From assembly GCF_004193775.1 (NCBI RefSeq), contig NC_041019.1:50133928-50197927 (forward strand): a stretch of 64,000 bases of DNA, in the 5' to 3' direction. The notes below the pieces were generated by a model. That model was not told where the DNA came from and did not search any database. It saw only the letters and a program-made list of their open reading frames with translations. The position numbers and the translations under genes were made by a program. Within the stretch, counting starts at the first letter, position 1; every line of letters starts with the position of its first letter. Below, piece after piece: positions 12,478 to 24,089 of this stretch. This stretch comes from Glycine soja (Eukaryota; Streptophyta; Magnoliopsida; Fabales; Fabaceae).

Positions 12478-15400
12478 TTATGTCCTGGTTTTGTGAACTT
12501 TGCTAACAAGAAGCCTCATACCATATTTTGGCGTCAACAACATTCTATACTGAGGGCAATGGTGATAGTTTGGTGAAACAGCAAAGGAGAAGTTGGAGAG
12601 AAGAAGACACAGTGCTTCCTTGATTTCTAGCAGAGCAAAGTTTTGGCCTAAGCAAATTCGACTCCCGAGGCCAAATGGTATATAAGCTTGGGGATACTTA
12701 CAGGCCGCAGAAACACCACCAGCAAACCTTTCTGGCTTGAACTCCCTAGCATCTGGTCCCCAGTTATCAGGGTCACGGTGCAATGCTGGTATGTACAACC
12801 ACATGTTGATGCCTTTTGGCAGAACATGTTCCCCTAACTTCATCTCAGCCAACACTCCCCTCGCGGTTGTAACTGCAGGGCCATAAAGACGTAGACTCTC
12901 TTGAATTACCATTGTTAGCTGCACAAAGAGCACACTAGGATCAATTTATTGAGATCCTTGCAACACATTCCATCTACAGGACTAGTATCTAATTTTTAAT
13001 TATTGTTAAGTTTATACATGGGGGTATATAGGAACTACTAAAAAGGGGAAAAAAATTCCGTTCACTATTCTTTGATATTAGGTGAAATCTCATGTGTTAA
13101 CAGTGAAAACAGAACATTGTTATTAAGTGGGCTATTGTAGAATTCCACACATTTAAGAGTTTTTGAAAAGAGAATGTTAAAAATTGTGTTGCTAGTTATT
13201 TTTCTGGGAATCATAATATTTGGACACTCAGAAAGTATGAGCACTAAATTAATAGTCTTTCATTTCTTTTTATCTTTTTCTTCTTTTCACTTCATACTAC
13301 AATCACATTAACCACTTATCTCTTTTATTCTCTTTTTGGGTGTCTACCTATCTTTTTCTATTCATACATAACCCACAAAATAAAGAGTAAAGTCCATCAT
13401 AACAAAAGAAAATAATCGATGGACACCCCAACATTAGATGGCATCTAGAGAAAGAAGAGAGAAATATGTAAGTATGATAGGTGATAAAAACAAAGAAATA
13501 GGAAAAATATAGGTGTTGGATTAAATTTTTGATATATGAGTCTCTAAACAATCACTCAATAAAGAATAAAGAATTTAAAAGACCAGCATCATTAAGTGTT
13601 TACTAAATTTTGAAGTTATAAAGTTGACTTAGCAGTTGAGGAAAAAAAGGGAAGATTGTGGATTCGAATTCCTCACACTAAGATTTAAACAAATTAACAT
13701 CTAACATTGGCTAATAATAAAATAAAAGGAATTATAAATTTCAGAAAAGGGGTGTTGTTGTACTAACTGCTTTCAAGTTTCGAAGTCTGTCCATGTCACG
13801 AAAGGAATGAGGCAACATGTTACCGTAGGTCTCCATAATCTCAGATCTAACAAGTTGTTGCCACTCAGGATGCAATGCAAATAGAAACAGTGTCCAAGTA
13901 ATTGCAAGAGCAGTGCTCTCAGAGCCTGCAAAGTACATGTTTTTGCAGATGTCTACAATCGACTGGTATATGTTATACCCAGGCCCAAAAATACCCTTTC
14001 CACTACTCTCAGTACTGGTGGCACTGGTAGCACCTTCTAGAATTATTTGTAATAGATCTTTTTGAGTTTGATTCCCATGTGTGCTACTCTTTTGGTTTTC
14101 TGCTTCACGCTCTTTGATCATTTTTAGTATCATAGCTTCCACCTCTTTCTGCAACTTCCATATCTCTTTGTTTTCCTTGGTGGGAAGAAATCTGGGAATG
14201 CATCATATATATGTCATTAATTTAGCACATGGTATAAAGTAGTATTGATTTCTTGTAAGGTTTTGACAAAAATTGAACAAGGGTATATAACCTTAGGTTT
14301 AGAAATCCAAATATATGATTAGGCTTTGCTAGTGCTGTTTGCATAGAGGCCAATTTTGCAAAAATTAAATTGCCTTGAGCATAAGTGCTACCAAAACAAG
14401 CCTTTGAAATGACATCTGCAGTAAGAGCCTTCATATCTCCATCAATTACCAACTCTGCAATCCCCCCTTCACTTTCTGTTATATGGTTCTCCCATTTTTT
14501 GTTAATTGCCATGGTTGATTCTTCCATTATATCCACCCAATTCTACAGGTTAAACCCAAAATCAAAACAAAATTAATACATTATACGTCTGTATGTACAC
14601 AAGGGACTTTCAATATGACTGTTTTAAATCATCTCCGGCAACACGAACTTTCAATTCAATTAAAAGTTTGGTATGAAAGTTATATGATAAAAAATTACTT
14701 GGATATATTAAATAAATAGGGCCTTTTTAGCAGTATCTGTTAAGAGAAGTATAAAAACTTAAGTATTCTGTTGGTAAAAAAAGAAGCTAAAGTATACTTA
14801 TTACATGGTATATGATTAAAAGGAATCCATTTCCTCATGTGACCTGCATGTTTTTTTCCTTCTTAGTATCAGCTATATATAATTGAAACGGGGTATGCTA
14901 AACTTTTAATTTTATATGCATCAAGTATACAATATTAATTTTCAGTTAATCCAATGTGAGATTTGGTAAGAAATTTATATTTTTTTTTTTATAAAAAAAG
15001 TAGAAGAAAGATACACTTGGAGTTGTAATACTAACGAGCAGACGCAAATGACATGTTGGAGTTTCCAGCAAAGTCTCACTTGAAAAATTACTGCACTAGC
15101 CTACGACATACAGTTTTATGTAGTTACAATTATACTCAACTAGTTCATGAGACATTAGGGGGTTCTCCTAGAGAAAGGTTTAACACTAAGTGAGTTTATA
15201 ACTTTAACCCATGAATAAGATACGAGTTAATTCTAGAACCTTAACTACTTGTCTCTATATACCCACATTGACAATAAAAATATATTAAATGATACTATAT
15301 GTATATTAATTTATGCCGACCATAGGGTATATTGTTCTAACCTTAATTTTGCTATGAAAAAACTCAGGAGCAAGTAGATTCCTTTGGAATGCCCAGTGCA

Positions 15401-15992
15401 GTCCATTAGACCTAATGATGCCATTCCCCAGCAAAGGCTTCAATGTTTTGGTTAGATACGATGGCCGGCCTAGGTGCAAGGACTTGTGCATGCCTATCCA
15501 TTTTACTAATTCGGGTGTCTCCACATATAGATGCTCATTGGTTCCAGTGGAGTACATGAACATTGGACCTATCTCAACAATTAACAAAGCAAAATACATA
15601 AAATTAAATTTTGACATATACTATATAATAGTGATATATATATAATCACAACACAAATTACAAATTAATTAATTAATATTCACATGCATGCATGTACCAT
15701 ATAGTTGCCTCCATGTATGGAAATATGGGAAGATGGAATAAGCCCATTCGTCTAAGGCTTCAAGAGAAACAGGAGCTAATTGATTGGGTAGCTGTTGCAT
15801 CTCAGAAATGTTGCCAAAGGGGAAAGAAGGTTTTGGTCCATTGATGCCTTGTTTCTGAAGCACTGATCTGATCCTTTGAGGTCTATACCACAGCTTCACA
15901 TATAATAATATTATGATGCTGCATGTTGCAATGAACACCACTGACCAGCATATCTCTCTCTCTGAAATCTGCCATTGACCCTCAGCTTCCAT
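12478..15992 (-). CDS. Cytochrome P450, CYP714-like (tandem copy 1)
   Basis: Five exons on the minus strand: 15992-15698, 15568-15342, 14542-14292, 14191-13768, 12918-12478 (1638 nt, 545 aa). The ATG at 15990-15992 (MEAEGQWQISE) is the only in-frame start; upstream codons run into a stop without another ATG. An N-terminal membrane anchor (VVFIATCSIIILLYVKLWY) is followed by the basic, Pro-containing segment GINGPKPSFPFGN. The oxygen-binding I-helix motif is AGSEST, the K-helix ExxR is ESLR, PERF is present, and the haem loop is FGLGSRICLGQ with the ligand Cys intact. Clan-72 P450s are ER-bound monooxygenases that use NADPH-P450 reductase. The CYP714 family includes gibberellin-inactivating or modifying enzymes (Arabidopsis ELA1/ELA2, rice EUI) and, in CYP714E, triterpenoid oxidases, so either substrate class is possible. 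The family call is from overall similarity. It lies about 1.9 kb downstream of the end of copy 2 in the same orientation. Confidence 0.88.
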
Positions 15993-16232
15993 TTCCACTA
16001 TCTCTTTGACTCAGTCACTTTTGAGTGAGTGGTTTGGTTCAAGACCCTTGGCACCTCTTCTATTTCTACTATTTTGTAGCAGCGGACTTTCCAATGTTAG
16101 TTCAATACCCAGTGAGAGGAAGACAGATAAAAGAGAAACAGAATACTAGCTAGCTAGTACTTACATATAAATATGATAGGTGAAGACTAATTAAGCACTA
16201 ATGCTTTATATATCTATATTCTAAATTTCACT

Positions 16233-16241
16233 GCATGCATG
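16233..16241 (-). promoter_or_regulatory. RY motif GCATGCATG upstream of CYP714 copy 1
   Basis: The palindromic CATGCATG core lies about 240 bp upstream of the copy 1 ATG. The same core, with flanking bases aaatttcac-gcatgcat, is present upstream of copy 2 (22399-22408). RY elements are binding sites for B3 factors of the ABI3/FUS3/LEC2 group in seeds. The function here is inferred. Confidence 0.5.
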
Positions 16242-16512
16242 TGAGCATGTCCATATCACCAATAACAATAAAATAATCACTTCATATTAATATTTCGAAA
16301 AAGAAATTAAAATTGTATTTGGACACCCCTTAAAACGTAAAGACCTTGACTTGAGAGAGATAAAAAGAGAAAACATAATTAAGTGATTAATATAATTGAT
16401 AATTAGATGTGATAACAAGAATGAAATAAAGAAAAATAAAGAATATTAATACTATTGAGCTGTCTAAATATGATAACTCTTTTGAAAAATCAAACCAGAA
16501 ATTGAAATAATA

Positions 16513-16577
16513 AGACATTTTTATATAGTCAGGGTAAAACTGGTTTAATCAGTTAATTAGTGTGTGGTTGAATCAAG
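16513..16577 (-). promoter_or_regulatory. Conserved promoter block, CYP714 copy 1
   Basis: A block containing tagtcagggtaaaactggtt followed by taatcagtta and gtgtggttgaa is matched by 22486-22537 upstream of copy 2, at about the same distance beyond the RY motif, in otherwise diverged DNA. Confidence 0.5.
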
Positions 16578-17236
16578 TAATTGATATCTGAAATGTAATC
16601 GAATCGTCAGTCTACTTAAAAACACATGTATACATGTATGTGTTTTTAGGTTCAGTTATGCTGAGAATTTCATATGAGAACTCTTAGTGATGGAAAGAAA
16701 TATAATAATTTAATCAAAACTATTAGATTAAAATAGAAAATTCAGATATTATATATAATAATAAATTTCTGGTGATTTTTTTTTCTTTTTGAATTAAAGA
16801 CAAAGATTTATAATTCATTAAGTCATGGTTTAAATTGATGGTCTAAATTGCATTTTTTTTTCTTTTTTCATATTTAAATTGCCCCGAAACACTCCCTAAA
16901 AACACACATGTACACATGTCATTACATACCCGCTCTCACACACGCACATATCATTTACTAATCATTTCATTATCTCAAAATGTTACAAAGTTATTAACGA
17001 GGGTTAGTATAGGACAAATTAAGGGTAAAGCGATAGAAGATCCCTCCCATTTCCAAGCTAAGATTTCAAATTCTTGGAGTTATCTTTTTAGTTATTTAAT
17101 TAAATGCGAACAGAGTTCGATAAACAAAAAAGTATATAATCTGAGTTATAGATTTTATATTACCAAATGTCTTATTTGTTTAACTGTGATACGGATTCTG
17201 TTCTCATAATTCATTTTCACTTAAATAATTAAGAAT

Positions 17237-17595
17237 GTGTTTGGTTTATATTTTTATTTTTTATTTTCTAAAAACTATTTTTATTTTCAAAAAATTATAA
17301 TTCTGAAAATATGTTTGATTTGACTTCTCGTTTTTTACTTTCTGAAAATACTTTTTAAAAAAAATGTATTTTTAGATTTGTTTAAAATTATATTTTTTGT
17401 AATCGTATTTTTATTTTATCTAAAATGAGACTCCTGATTTCAACTGAAAACGAGATTTTATTATTTTAAGATTTTTTTATTCGTTTGAGAAAATATTTTC
17501 ACTGAAAATGTTTTCAAAAATTCAACTAAATGCATTTTTATCACTATTTTCTATTTTCAGTGAAAATAAAAACAGAAAATAACCAAATCAAACAC
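17237..17595. mobile_element. MITE-like foldback element with gtgtttg...caaacac ends
   Basis: Left end gtgtttggtttatatttt and right end (inverted) ggtgtttgatttggttat, with A/T-rich, Phe-codon-like complementary arms (ttttcactgaaaat and attttcagtgaaaa inside the right half). This matches the common plant hAT-type MITE look. A target-site duplication was not identified. Confidence 0.5.
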
Positions 17596-17918
17596 CTCTT
17601 CACATACTTCTACTTATTTTTATAATAAAAACAATTAATGCAGGTGATATGAAATGAGACTTATAAAAAAGGCCAACAGCAATATTATGAGTTTTTTTTC
17701 ATAAGGTCCCTGTTAAAAAAAAATAAGAGGTGATATTAATTATATAAAAGCAAAAAGACATATCTATGAGGTTAATTTGGTTTTACTTTTTAAGAAAGAA
17801 AACAATATTAGCAAATCATAAGAGTTTTTATTTATGCATCATCCATCCCAACAAAGTCACTAACAAAGCTAGCTAGACTTGGTCACATATGTTGGGACAA
17901 CACAGAACAAAACCTGAA

Positions 17919-20900
17919 CTACGCACTAGTCTTGTGAACCTTGCTAACAAGAAGTCTTACACCATATTTTGGCATTAACAGAAAACTATCCACAGGGCAA
18001 TGGCAATAGTTTGGTGAAACAGCAAAGGAGAAGTTGGACAGAAGAAGACACAGAACTTCCTTCATTTGTAGCAAGGCAAAGTTTTGGCCCAAGCAAATTC
18101 GACCCCCGAGACCAAATGGTATATAAGCTTGAGGGTACTTACAGGCTAAAGAAACACCACCAGCAAACCTTTCTGGCTTGAATTCCCTAGCATCTGGTCC
18201 CCAGTTATCAGGGTCACGGTGCAACGCAAGTGTGAACAACCACAAGTTGATGCCTTTAGGCAGCACATATTCCCCCAACTTCATCTCATTGGCCAACACT
18301 TCCCTTGTGGCCATAGTTGAAGGCCCATAAAGTCGTAGACTCTCTTGAATCACCATTGTTAGCTGCACAGGTGCACATTAGGATCAATTGTTGAGATTAT
18401 TAATTAGGATAGCAAATGTAAGAATGTTTTTTTTTGTTAACATGTTATTGATATAAAGTATCACCGGTTTTACTAATGATTAATCTCCATCAGATAATCT
18501 AGTTAGTCACCTTTAGTGTGATTTTTTTCTTCCAACTATATTTTTTTCATTTATAAAACTTAATTTGTGATCTTACTTAAAGGAATCGAGTTGAACATCA
18601 CTTAGACCAACAACTTACTGATACAAATGTAAGAAATTAAGTGTTTTTGTACTATACTAATCTGTCATGACAGCTAATACAGGGCCACTATATATTGTCA
18701 CTGTAAAGAGAAATGCGTTTTGTATTCAACATTCTTGTTTATTAGGTGTAATTGATCTCATTTAATGGGGTTGATGTAGAATTTCACCAAATAAGAATGC
18801 TGAAAAATTAAGTGACTCCAAACTAATAAAGAATGTGTTTCTCTTCTACGTAATAAAGGACAATGGTGTCATGTACAGGGACTGTGACATTTGATGTCTT
18901 AGGTCCAATGTAGCTAACTATTCCTCAATTATGGAGAGTAGTAGCACAACAGAAGTAAAGGTTAATACTTCATGTCCAAGAATTTTAAGGAATAATAAAG
19001 TATCAACTATTAATTTAGTCTCTAAAATATTATCCTTTGTCTTAAATAAATAGTGCTAAAGTAATAAAACTATACAGTTAATCTTTCTAGTATTAAATAT
19101 CTATCAAAGTTAATATATTTTAGTAAAGTTAAAAGACTAATTTAAAGTTTTTTCAATACATAGAAGACTACAATAAGCATGATTTTTAATACTGGGAAGT
19201 TTTGTTGTATAGACAGTATTTTCTTTTTTATATATATACTTTTAGGAGTCGAGAGTGCAATGCTTTTAAGTACAATAATAAATTTCAGAAAAGGAGTGTT
19301 GTACTAACTGCTTTCAAGTTTCGAAGTTTGTCCATGTCAAGAAAGGAATGAGGCACCGTGTTATCATAGGTCTCCATAATCTCTGATCTAATTCGTTGTT
19401 GCCACTCAGGGTGTAAGGCAAGTAGCAGCAGTGTCCAAATAATTGCAAGAGCACTACTCTCATAGCCTGCAAAGTAAATATTTTTGCAAATGTCTATAAT
19501 CAACTGGTTTATGTTATACCGGGACCCAAAAATACCCTTTCCACTAGTACCAGTGGTGGCATTGGCAGCACCTTCTAGTATTATTTGTAATAGATCCTTT
19601 TCATTCTCATGTGTGCCACTCTTTTGGTTTTCTCCTTCACGGTCTTTGATCACTTTTAGTATCATCGTTTCCACCTCTTTCTGCAACTTCCACAGCTCTT
19701 TGTTTTCCTTGGTGGGAAGAAACCTGGGAATATACATCATATGTCTTTGATCAGCACATGGTATAATGTAGTGAGGCTAAAATATATGTTTGTTCTTCTA
19801 ACTTATTTTTTGGTTCTAAATTAGTTCTTATGTTTTAAAAGTTCTAAAATGATCTCCTAAAAAAATATTTTAGTAACATGTTTGTACTTTCGTTAGTTTT
19901 AACCTAAAAGACATTAAATTCCACCCGTGATGGTACAGTTTCCCACATAGGTTCTTTAGGAGACCATTTTAGGATTTTTAAAACACAAAAGACCAATTTA
20001 GAATAAAAAAAATAGAAGACAACATATATTTTAGGCATGTAGTAAGGTAGTATTGATTTGTTGTATATGTTTGTCAAAAATTGAACAAGGATATATAACC
20101 TTAGGTTTAGAAATCCAAATAGAACACTAGACTTTGCTAGTATAGCTTGCATGGAGGCCAGTTTTGCAAAAATTAAATTTCCTAGAGCATAAGAGGTGCC
20201 AAAACAAACTTTGGAAATGACATCCGCTGTAAGAGTCTTCATATCTCCATCAATCACCAGCTCTGCAATCCCCCCTTCACTTTCTGTTATATGGCTCTCC
20301 CATTTTTTGATAATTGCCATGGTTGATTCTCCCATTATATCCACCCAATTCTATATATAGGTTAAACCCAAAACCAAAACAAATACATTATACAGCTATA
20401 CTTGCATCTATATGTACATAAAGGATTTTGATACGATACTTTAAAACTATCATCTGATCTGGCAACACGAGCATTAGAAGTTTGGTAAGAATATTATTAA
20501 ATAATATATGTATATTAATTTATTAGGAAGATATATATGGAAGAATAGACCCCCTTTCGGCGTTTCATATATGCCAAATTTAAACAAAGTCATGTTCAAT
20601 TTTTTCTTTTGATCTACGTTTCTGCTAGTCATCATCTGTACTATAAATTAAAACCTCTAATCTATAGGGAATTTCTCATTCTTTTTACTCTTTCTATCAA
20701 ATCTTTTTACACTTTCTCTTCTCTCTTTATGAAAAAAATCTAAGATAAATGCATTATCTTAATTTCGATCAATAATTACGTGACATGTGAATAATTAAAG
20801 ATATACTTATATCTAGTAAAAAATACTTTTTTCTATCATCTCAAACTATTATCCTTTTATCTTTATTTGTATACTATATTTTCTTAACCGTTTATTCTTT

Positions 20901-22193
20901 AATTTATGAATAACCTTATATCAAAATCTAAACTATTTATTATAAATATAAAATAAAACTTATATATTTAAAATATTTATTATTGTGAATTTTAATTATA
21001 ACTATATGAAAATAAATATTTATCCTGTACAATGCACAAGTAAATATTAAACTGTTTAGTAATTAAGAGAAATGTAAAAATTTAAATATATTCATGACAT
21101 ATAGGAAATGAATCCGTTGAGGATATACTGAGTAAATTTTTAGGTAAATATCAGCTATATAGTATGACTTTTTAATTCAAGGAAAAATTTTGTAAGAAAG
21201 AAATTACTCCATAAAAATTTATTCATAACACAAATTTGGTTTTATTGGTAGAAACAAAAGAGAGATAAACAATACCTCACCTTAATTTTGCTCTGGAAAA
21301 ACTCAGGAACAAGCAAATTCCTTTGGAAGGCCCAATGTAGTCCATTAGACATGATGATGCCATCACCCAGCAAGGGCTTCAATGTTTTTGTTAGATGCGA
21401 TGGCCGGCCCAGGTCCAAGGATGTGTTCAGACCTATCCATTTCATTAATTCGGGTATTTCCACATATAGATGTTGTTTGGTTCCAGTGGAGTACATGAAC
21501 ACTGGACCTGATCATCAGAATATATGTTTCAATTTCAAAAACCAAAGTAAAATAGATAAAATTTAGATATATATAATACTTTTGTGACTTCAAAATTAAA
21601 AATTTTGATATCTATAGATGTTGTCTAATTCCAGTGAAGTACTGGAACATTGGACCTAATGATCATATGTCTGTTCATGAAAACTAAAGATCAGAAAAAA
21701 TACTCTGACATATATACTAATCAGACTCACAATATATATCATACATATAATCAACACTCAAAGTACAATGAGAAAATATAATTTTGATATATAATAGTGA
21801 TAATAACAACAACACAAATTATTACTAATAAATATTATTCATGCATATATATTATATATATGTACCATAGCGTTGCCTCCATGTATGGAAAAAGGGGTAG
21901 AGGGAAAAAGCCCATTTGTCTAAGGCTTCAAGAGAAACAGGAGCACCTTGGTTGAGCTGTTGCATCTCAGAAAGGTTGCCAAAGGGGAAAGAAGGTTTTG
22001 GTCCATTGATGCCTTGTTTCTGAAGCACTGATCTGATCCTTTGAGATCTATACCACAGTTTCACATATAATAATACAATGATGCTCCATGAAGCTATGAA
22101 CATCATTGACCAGCATATCTCTCTCTGTGAAATCTGCCACTGACCTTCAACTTCCATCTCCACTCTTTGGCTCAGCCACTTTGACTTGTACAT
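17919..22193 (-). CDS. Cytochrome P450, CYP714-like (tandem copy 2)
   Basis: Five exons on the minus strand with borders equivalent to copy 1: (22193 or 22157)-21866, 21507-21281, 20350-20100, 19723-19309, 18362-17919. Two in-frame ATGs exist. The one at 22157 (MEVEGQWQ) matches the copy 1 start and gives 542 aa; 22193 adds MYKSKWLSQRVE and gives 554 aa. The membrane anchor, GINGPKPSFPFGN, I-helix AGYESS, ESLR, PERF and FGLGGRICLGQ with its Cys are all intact. Exon 4 is 9 nt shorter than in copy 1. The I-helix has Ser instead of the usual Thr at the last position (AGYESS against AGSEST), which could change oxygen activation or substrate fit. Intron 3 holds a MULE-type MITE and intron 1 a duplicated piece of exon 2. 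Role as for copy 1 (gibberellin or triterpenoid oxidation). Confidence 0.87.
19775..20036. mobile_element. MULE-type MITE in intron 3 of CYP714 copy 2
   Basis: A 262-bp element with long terminal inverted repeats of about 85 bp (ggctaaaatatatgtt... against aacatatattttaggc). It is flanked by a 9-bp target duplication with one mismatch: atgtagtga (19766-19774) and atgtagtaa (20037-20045). Copy 1 has the uninterrupted site (ggtataaagtagtattgatt, near 14230-14249). A 9-bp duplication plus long TIRs is typical of Mutator-like elements. Confidence 0.85.
21612..21655 (-). repeat. Duplicated 5' end of exon 2 inside intron 1 of CYP714 copy 2
   Basis: On the minus strand an acceptor-like cattag is followed by gtccaatgttccagtact and more, closely matching the first ~44 nt of true exon 2 (21507 downward: gtccagtgttcatgtact). 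Read in the exon 2 frame it gives GPMFQYFTGIRQHL and then a stop, so it is a non-functional pseudo-exon. Copy 1 has no such duplicate in its shorter intron 1. Confidence 0.8.
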
Positions 22194-22398
22194 CTATTTC
22201 TACAATTTTATAGCTAGCAGTCACTTGCCCTTGATTTATATCTTAATATATCGACAAAAGCTATGCATACTTTACACTAATGATAAAGTTAAAAAATGTG
22301 CAAAATTGTCATAATCATATATCATCTTAATTATGTAGAACAAATAGTATTAAATGAAAAAGTTAGACTTGTGCTATTTCTATATTATAAATTTCACC

Positions 22399-22408
22399 GC
22401 ATGCATGC
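22399..22408 (-). promoter_or_regulatory. RY motif GCATGCATGC upstream of CYP714 copy 2
   Basis: Counterpart of the copy 1 RY motif, about 240 bp upstream of the ATG at 22157. The flanking atttcac(t/c)gcatgcat is shared between the two promoters. Confidence 0.5.
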
Positions 22409-22485
22409 CTATATAAAAAAAATAAAAAAAAATAATTAATGCATATTAATATTTAAAAAAACCAAACAAGATGTAGAACTCACAA

Positions 22486-22537
22486 GCCTTTTTAGTCATG
22501 GTAAGATTGGTTTAACCAGTTACATGTGTGGTTGAAG
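22486..22537 (-). promoter_or_regulatory. Conserved promoter block, CYP714 copy 2
   Basis: Matches 16513-16577 upstream of copy 1 (tagtca-ggtaa-a-tggttta, a-cagtta, tgtgtggttgaa). It is the only other upstream stretch that aligns well between the copies. Confidence 0.5.
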
Positions 22538-24089
22538 AAAAGGTGGTGTTTCAAATCATAAATGTAATATGTTTGTCAACCTTTAATTCATGTTTAATTT
22601 TCAGGTGAAAAAGTAATTTTGTCAAAAATCAAGACTTTTATTTTTAGTTTTATATATTAAATTTACATTAGAACGCGACTTTTATAATTTCAATCTATAC
22701 ATTTCCTTAGTGTGTTTTTAATCCCAGGTTTTCCATTGTTTTGGAATTTTTTTAAAAAAAACCTTCAAAAGAAAAACTAGAATGACATCCCAAACCACGA
22801 AAAATAAACCAAGAGTAGTACCATCTTATCCAAAGCTTTATATACAAGGGAAGAGAGAAACTCCGAGTTTCTCTAAATTTTTTAAATAATAAAAAAAAAA
22901 GTTAAATAAAGTTAATGAAAAAATATATAAAAATAGTCAAAAAAATTTAAAATTTAAGAAATAATTAAAAAATAAAATTATCTAATAAAAGTGGAGAGTA
23001 ACTAATGAATCATTACTTAATTTAATTTTGATTAATAGGTCAGTTTTAATCTGTATAATTAAAAAAATTAATTATTAATATTACTTTAATATCATTAAGA
23101 ATAAAAATAGAATAATTTAAAAAAAAGTATAAAAATAAAAAACAATTACACAAAATGATATTCCTCTTGGATACATGCTATATCATGCGAACTGCACAAG
23201 CCGAATTATCCACTGAACACTTAAGAACATGATTTTGAAATTTGCCCCTTCCATACGACTGTCACACAAGACAAAACCAAACCAAAATGCCATTTTCATC
23301 TTCCTTATGGTCTTCCCTTTTTGTTATGAATCCAAACAGAACATCATTTTCACTCAATCCTCACACTAACTTCTACGACCTTGATATGCTTCTTGCAAAC
23401 CTGGACCTTTAGTTTCTCTCTCTTTGGCCAAACCAGAGTCAGATTCAGGTTTCTTCTGAAGAAAGAGACTAAAAGGGAGGCTAAGTTTTGAAAATTAAAA
23501 AAAAAAAACTTTAAAAGTTAAATTAAATTAAATTTTTTTATATATGAATTTGTTGCCAAATGTCAACATTTTTAGTCGTTCTGTCAATTTGTCGGCCTCT
23601 CTGTTTCGCATGATTTAGCATTTCTCTTCCTCTGAAGAGAGTCATGGCAAGAAAGATAAAAATTGATGTACTGTATGAAATTAAGTAATTAATACGAGAA
23701 ATAAAACGCAGTATAATTTTTTCCTATTCTATTGGGTACACTGATGAAGGTAATAAGTTAAAAAATATTTATTGTATAAAAAATATAAAAATTATTTAAT
23801 GCTTATTTTTAAATAATCAAAATAAATTTAATTAAAATATGTTAAATAAGATAAATTTTTTATGTCAATCATTTAATTATGCATTTTCGTATAAAATTAT
23901 TTTGTGAAAAATAATTTAAAAATAATATAGTTTTTTACTGCAAATAAAATATAGTTAACAATATAATATAGTGTATAAAATTAATTTGGTTTGTAAGTGG
24001 CCCAAGGTGCTGCTGTACTGACGCGCTCGTGGCCCAAGGTCTGCCTGATATCTAGCATTTTCATTATGTAGACAACAAATTTTTGTAAG

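Larger units (their letters stand above)
15993..17918. other. Intergenic between CYP714 copies; promoter of copy 1
   Basis: Contains the copy 1 promoter, with blocks shared with copy 2 (an RY motif at 16233-16241 and a block at 16513-16577), then AT-rich DNA and a foldback MITE-like element at 17237-17595. No exon was recognised. Confidence 0.6.
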
